From Deltaproteobacteria bacterium (GTDB lineage Bacteria; Desulfobacterota; GWC2-55-46; DRQE01), in assembly GCA_016219105.1 (NCBI GenBank), contig JACRCI010000064.1, forward strand, positions 1 through 35,310: a stretch of DNA of 35,310 bases, given 5' to 3'. How positions within the stretch are numbered: position 1 is the stretch's first letter; each line of letters starts with the position of its first letter. Positions 31,672 through 35,310 of the stretch are shown here, piece by piece. The position numbers and the translations under genes were made by a program. The notes beneath the pieces are model-generated. The model did not search any database. It was not told the DNA's origin and was given only the letters and a program-made list of their open reading frames with translations.

Positions 31672-33066
31672 TCAGCGCCTACTTCTGAAGACAACCCTCA
31701 CGGGCGCGTCCGTAAGGCCGAGGGATTCCCTGAAGCGGTTTACGAGGTATCTCCGGTAAGATTCCGTCACGCCTTTGGGGAGGTTCGCGAAGACGGCGAA
31801 TTTGACCGGGGCCGTTCCTGTCTGCGTCATGTAGTAGAGCTTCACCTCTTTGCCCCTGTAAGCGGACGGCCGTGTCTGCGCCACGAACCCCTCGAGCAGA
31901 CGGTTGAGCCTTGAGGTCGTGAACCTGCGCGTTGACTGCTCGAACACCTCGTCTATCCTGCCGAAGAGGTCCCTGATGCCCCTGCCGGTAAGCGCGGAGG
32001 TGAAGACAACGGGCGCGTATTGCAAAAACGGCATCGTCAAACGGATCCTTTCCGTATAAAGCCGGGTGCTGTCAACATCCTTTACCACGGTATCCCATTT
32101 GTTTACGACGATTACGCAGCCTTTGCCCCTGCGCTCTATGAACCCGGCTATCTTCTCGTCCTGCATCTTGAGCCCTTCCATGCCGTCTATCACGAGGAGC
32201 GCCACGTCGCTTCTTTCGATGGTCTTTATCGCCGCGAAGACGCAGTATGCCTCGAGGGTCCTCGTTATCCTGCCCTTTTTCCTTATGCCGGCGGTGTCTA
32301 TGAAAAGGTAGCCCTTCCCGTCTTTCTCGAAAGGCGTGTCAATGGAATCGCGCGTGGTGCCCGGCACATCGCTCACTATCGCCCTCTGCTTCCCGATGAG
32401 TTTATTCAGGAGGGACGATTTCCCGGCGTTGGGCCTGCCGACTATGGCGACCCTTACCCTCTCCGTCAAGGACGGCTGGTTGGCCGTCTGCCCGGCCTCC
32501 GTAGCCTCCGTCCTCGACGGCCCGACAGCCGACACTGCCGGCCAACCAGCCGTCCTTGACGGTTCCTCACGCGGGAGATTGGCGATGACGGCGTCGAGGA
32601 GCTCGTCAACGCCAAGCCCGCTCTCCGCGCTCACCGCGAGTACGTCGTCAATGCCGAGCGAATAAAAATCACTGACTGCCGGGATGAGCCTTTTGGTGTC
32701 AACCTTGTTAGCCGCGTAGATAACCTTCTTCCCGGTCCTGCGGAGCATAGCCACGAGCTCGCGGTCGCCGGGCATGACCCCTTGCCTGTTGTCCATGAGG
32801 AATATGATGACGTCCGCCTCTTCGACGGCGAGGGTCGCCTGCTCCTTTACCTTCCTGAGTATCGCCTCTTTCGCGGCCGGCTCAAACCCGCCGGTGTCAA
32901 CGAGGGTGAAACTCCTCCCCCCCTCCGAGCAGTCGGCGTAGTTCAAATCCCGCGTGACCCCGGGCTCGTCTTTGGTTATGGCCCTGCGCCTTCCTCCGAG
33001 GATCCTGTTGAAGAGCGCGGATTTGCCGACGTTGGGCCGGCCGACTATGGCTACAAGCGGTTTCAT
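31672..33066 (-). CDS. der: Ribosome-biogenesis GTPase Der (EngA)
   Basis: Der has two tandem GTPase domains and a KH-like domain and is needed for 50S assembly. GD1 has GRPNVGKSALFN (9-20), DTGG and NKVD; GD2 has GRPNAGKSSLLN (210-221), DTAGI and NKWD. The KH-like domain follows and ends VFRSRR. The linker between GD1 and GD2 (residues about 168-202) is unusual: it is built almost wholly from a 102-bp palindromic repeat block. Its start is separated from era by an era terminator, so a local promoter is expected; TACAAT at about 33085 is a possible -10. Confidence 0.96.
   Translation of the reverse strand: MKPLVAIVGRPNVGKSALFNRILGGRRRAITKDEPGVTRDLNYADCSEGGRSFTLVDTGGFEPAAKEAILRKVKEQATLAVEEADVIIFLMDNRQGVMPGDRELVAMLRRTGKKVIYAANKVDTKRLIPAVSDFYSLGIDDVLAVSAESGLGVDELLDAVIANLPREEPSRTAGWPAVSAVGPSRTEATEAGQTANQPSLTERVRVAIVGRPNAGKSSLLNKLIGKQRAIVSDVPGTTRDSIDTPFEKDGKGYLFIDTAGIRKKGRITRTLEAYCVFAAIKTIERSDVALLVIDGMEGLKMQDEKIAGFIERRGKGCVIVVNKWDTVVKDVDSTRLYTERIRLTMPFLQYAPVVFTSALTGRGIRDLFGRIDEVFEQSTRRFTTSRLNRLLEGFVAQTRPSAYRGKEVKLYYMTQTGTAPVKFAVFANLPKGVTESYRRYLVNRFRESLGLTDAPVRVVFRSRR
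32462..32563. repeat. Palindromic repeat block forming the Der interdomain linker
   Basis: The block is flanked by perfect 24-bp inverted repeats (32463-32486 and 32539-32562), each containing CCGTC-AAG-GACGG and TGGTTGGCC. On the minus strand the 21-bp period gives ACCGTC-AAG-GACGGC, GCCGGC-AGT-GTCGGC and GCCGTC-GAG-GACGGA, with linkers TGGTTG and TGTCGG; a final unit is in reverse orientation. Der reads through it as heptapeptides PSRTAGW, PAVSAVG, PSRTEAT, EAGQTAN and QPSLTE. Confidence 0.85.
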
Positions 33067-33120
33067 GGTTTCCCTGTTTCTATTGTATTATGGCCGGAAG
33101 ACGACTTACCTTGAAACTCC

Positions 33121-33144
33121 AAAAAACCGGCAAGTCGCCGGTTT
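33121..33144 (-). terminator. Rho-independent terminator of era
   Basis: On the minus strand AAACCGGC-GACTT-GCCGGTTT, directly after the era TAA, runs into six T residues. It separates era from der. Confidence 0.85.
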
Positions 33145-34036
33145 ACTCGTACCCGAACTCCTTCATCGCCCTCGAATCCCCGGTCCACCCCTTTTTAACC
33201 TTTACGAAAAGCTCCAGATAGACCCTCACGCCGAGGAGCTTCTCGATGTCCGCTCTTGCCGAGGCGCCTATGTCCTTGAGCATGGCGCCCCTTTTCCCTA
33301 TGATAATGGCCTTCTGCGAGTCCCTTTCAACGTTGATCACGGCGCTTATGTAGACGAGGTTTTTCTCCTCCCTCTCCTTGAACTCCTCCACGACGACTGC
33401 CGTTGAGTACGGTATTTCCTCCTTTGTAAGGATAAAGACCTTTTCCCTTATAATCTCGGACGCGATGAACCTTTCGGGCTGGTCCGTTATGATGTCCTCA
33501 GGGAAATACCTCGGGCCCTCGGGCAGGATCCTTGAAATCACCTCGACGAGCAACCCGGCGCCGTCCCCCTTGAGGGCCGAGACGGGCACTATCTCCTTGA
33601 AAGGAAAAAGGCCGGAGTATCTTTCCATGAGGGGGAGGAGCGACCTTTTGTCAACGAGGTCTATCTTGTTTATCGCGAGTATCACCGGGCATTTAAGGCC
33701 CCTGAGATTTTCCATTATAAAACGCTCGTCGTCCCCTATATCCCTCGTCGCCTCGACGAGGTAGACGATGCCGTCCGTATCTCTGATGGCCCTCAGGGCC
33801 GCGCCCACCATGAACTCGTTCAGAAGCCCCCTCGCCCTGTGGAGCCCCGGCGTGTCAATGAAAACAACCTGCCCGTCCCCGTCCTTAAGGTTTTTAACGC
33901 CCCGGATGACGTTGCGCGTCGTCTGGGGTTTTTTCGAGACGATGGAGATCTTCTCTCCGATTATGGAGTTCAGGAGCGTTGATTTGCCCGCGTTGGGGCG
34001 GCCTATTATGGCTATGAAACCTGATTTGAAAGGCAT
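33143..34036 (-). CDS. era: GTPase Era
   Basis: Era binds 16S rRNA 3' end and assists 30S maturation. The 297 residues include the GTPase domain with GRPNAGKSTLLNSI (10-23), TTRN, DTPG and NKID, then the KH domain region IIGKRGAMLKDIGASARADI, ending with GFGYE. Length is normal. The ATG has only a weak Shine-Dalgarno visible. It is followed at once by a terminator. Confidence 0.96.
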   Translation of the reverse strand: MPFKSGFIAIIGRPNAGKSTLLNSIIGEKISIVSKKPQTTRNVIRGVKNLKDGDGQVVFIDTPGLHRARGLLNEFMVGAALRAIRDTDGIVYLVEATRDIGDDERFIMENLRGLKCPVILAINKIDLVDKRSLLPLMERYSGLFPFKEIVPVSALKGDGAGLLVEVISRILPEGPRYFPEDIITDQPERFIASEIIREKVFILTKEEIPYSTAVVVEEFKEREEKNLVYISAVINVERDSQKAIIIGKRGAMLKDIGASARADIEKLLGVRVYLELFVKVKKGWTGDSRAMKEFGYE

Positions 34037-34114
34037 TGGATAAAGATAACATTAACAGAGGGGGGGTGTAAAGGGGGAGGGTGGTTTTAACGCCCCATTC
34101 AATTCATGCGCCGC

Positions 34115-34471
34115 CTATTTCATGCCCGCCATCAAACTCTTAAGCACGGCGAATGTGAGTTGGCTCGCCATCTCAACTATTTCCTCCTCCATCTTCACCG
34201 TCCTCTTCCTTCTCTTGCCGGTCTTGCCATGATGATAGTAATGGTGCGCCAGTTCGTGGAGCAGGGTTTTCACCCTTTCGCCATCATCGGGCAGGCTGTG
34301 ATCGGATAGATATATCACCTTTTCGTCTATGTCGTAACATCCCGTATCACAGGAGCACTTCCTATCCCGGCAATATTCTACCGGGACGGGAGACGACCTG
34401 ATTATCATGTCATATAAGTCGCCCGGGTCCGCTTTCTTGTGTCTTCCGAATATCTCGGACAGGAAATTCAT
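34115..34471 (-). CDS. HExxH zinc-peptidase-like small protein (ImmA/IrrE-like)
   Basis: A 118-residue protein with a gluzincin-like active site: VKTLLHELAHHYYHH followed by a helix with EEEIVEMASQLTF that supplies the third ligand Glu. It also has a Cys cluster (YCRDRKCSCDTGCYDID). ImmA/IrrE-type peptidases cut XRE repressors in mobile elements and stress systems; the length and layout fit this group but not decisively. The frame opens at TTG 34489; ATG 34471 is preferred because it has AAGAG. It is downstream of an AAA ATPase gene on the same strand. Confidence 0.55.
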   Translation of the reverse strand: MNFLSEIFGRHKKADPGDLYDMIIRSSPVPVEYCRDRKCSCDTGCYDIDEKVIYLSDHSLPDDGERVKTLLHELAHHYYHHGKTGKRRKRTVKMEEEIVEMASQLTFAVLKSLMAGMK

Positions 34472-34536
34472 GCCACTCTTTCTTTTCAAAACCCTTTTTC
34501 TCCTTACTCACCCTGTCTTAAACTTCACCAGGGAGA

Positions 34537-34647
34537 TTATTTCTCCCGGCACTCGATGACCCATGTCTTTGTCGTATGTCCCCTCCAGAAATTCGTAGTT
34601 GATAACTTATGCCGCGCTAAAACCCTATCGCGGCCGCGCGTTTTCAA
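34537..34647 (-). CDS. Possible 36-residue ORF between the AAA gene and peptidase gene
   Basis: A TTG start overlapping the stop of the AAA gene (TTGA) opens a short frame with NFWRGHTTKTWVIECREK at its end. It lies in an otherwise empty 170-bp gap that also has a GGGAGA...TCTCCC inverted repeat (34531-34547). No family is recognised; another short frame, ending at 34508, also looks protein-like. Weak evidence. Confidence 0.2.
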   Translation of the reverse strand: MKTRGRDRVLARHKLSTTNFWRGHTTKTWVIECREK

Positions 34648-35310
34648 AAGCCCGGGGATGCAGTCTGTGTCGTGAAATTTCTCTCCACAAATCTGACGGC
34701 GTCCCCGTATGTCTCGGCAATCGGGACTCCCCTTTTTAAAGACAGCATCTCCGCGGTCCGGTGTATTTCCTTTATATGGGCGCCGGTGAACTTTTTACCG
34801 CAGCAGAGTCCCGGCTCCACCCGCGTGTCCTTGAAATAAAGGGCTACGAGCCGACCTATCTCGCCGTCGGTCGGCAATTCTATCCTGAACTTCCGGTTGA
34901 ATCTGACGGGCCTTTTGGTTATGGCCCTGTCCAGATGCTCGATGTAGTTGGTCGTGGCTATGAACACTATGCCGTCCTCCCTTTCGTAGAGCCCGGATAT
35001 AAACTGCAGGAAGTCGGACAGATGGGAGTTCAACACATGTTCTCTGTCCTGCCCGATCGAATCAATATCCTCGAATATCACGATGCATCGCCCGAAGAAA
35101 GTGGTTAGAAATTCGCCGAGCATCGCATAGTTCACCCTGGTCGTCACAAAACAGGTTGAATACCCTTCTTTGAGCGCGGCGTTTATTATGGCCTGGCATA
35201 TCATGGACTTTCCCGTGCCGGGGTCTCCGTGGAGTATTATCCCGTTGTTGCCTTTGATGCTTTTAAGATGGAATATCGTGTTGTCATATATGTCCTCTTT
35301 CATGGCCCCG
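34644..35310 (-). CDS. AAA ATPase, C-terminal part (truncated by window edge)
   Basis: At least 219 residues of a classical AAA module. Walker A is ILHGDPGTGKSMICQAI (24-40) and Walker B CIVIFEDIDSIGQDRE. Sensor 1 is IVFIATTNYIEHLDRAI, then an Arg-finger-like RPVRFNRKF. It ends with a small helical lid (HIKEIHRTAEMLSLKRGVP). The frame remains open upstream of the ATG at 35303, so the N-terminal part, which decides function, is outside. It is not FtsH (no protease domain). Possible roles include a BCS1-like or a cluster-specific remodeller; its neighbour encodes a small peptidase. Confidence 0.75.
   Translation of the reverse strand, partial: GAMKEDIYDNTIFHLKSIKGNNGIILHGDPGTGKSMICQAIINAALKEGYSTCFVTTRVNYAMLGEFLTTFFGRCIVIFEDIDSIGQDREHVLNSHLSDFLQFISGLYEREDGIVFIATTNYIEHLDRAITKRPVRFNRKFRIELPTDGEIGRLVALYFKDTRVEPGLCCGKKFTGAHIKEIHRTAEMLSLKRGVPIAETYGDAVRFVERNFTTQTASPGF

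Overview
The window is a GC-rich bacterial chromosome segment, densely packed with housekeeping genes on the minus strand. Gene content points to a Gram-negative-type environmental bacterium, probably near Nitrospirota or Desulfobacterota. The main clues are the order ftsH-folP-cdaA-cdaR-glmM-pdxJ-acpS-nnr-tsaE, the lysC-cimA pair, and a FolP with a long N-terminal domain. The phylum is inferred from recalled gene order and was not tested.

Layout. From 1 to 5.3 kb: efp (partial), a class II aldolase, gpsA and gyrA, all minus, with gyrA driven by a clear sigma70 promoter. From 5.4 to 8.6 kb: a plus-strand methyltransferase, a divergent pair of phage-repressor-like regulators (a short XRE protein and an HTH-S24 protein) and an Old Yellow Enzyme. 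From 8.7 to 10.4 kb: tRNA-Cys, a secreted nuclease overlapping a HAMP membrane protein, and an AbrB-like gene with a structured leader. From 10.4 to 18.9 kb: a long minus-strand run lysC-cimA-comEA-zip-purB-purC-(DUF4234-like)-purS-purQ-metF. From 19 to 22 kb: a repeat block, lpdA, and a small accessory island (DUF2283 gene, AT-rich frameshifted membrane gene, hicB, hicA). From 22 to 31 kb: tsaE-nnr-acpS-pdxJ-glmM-cdaR-cdaA-folP-ftsH, with many 4-8 bp overlaps. From 31 to 35.3 kb: another repeat block, der, an era terminator, era, an HExxH peptidase-like gene and a truncated AAA ATPase.

The most unusual feature is a family of small palindromic repeats. The unit is a 6-3-6 hairpin of the form GCCGTC-NNG-GACGGC followed by a 6-nt linker such as TGGTTG, giving a 21-bp period (seven codons). 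Clear units occur at about eleven places. Some are intergenic, but others lie inside or at the ends of reading frames: the Der linker, TsaE, Nnr, the FolP tail, the CdaR N-terminus, both ends of the nuclease, and the aldolase stop codon. The period preserves frame and in several genes produces related heptapeptides (PSRTAGW, PSGTAGG, PAWPAGG). This resembles in concept the protein-coding palindromic elements of Rickettsia, but the sequence is different and its distribution elsewhere is unknown to me.

Other points of interest are an EF-P with Asn at its modification tip, a CdaA with RHM instead of RHR, Val at the GyrA position equivalent to E. coli Ser83, a possible SD-masking pseudoknot ahead of the AbrB-like gene, and an ImmA-like peptidase gene beside an AAA ATPase at the right edge.
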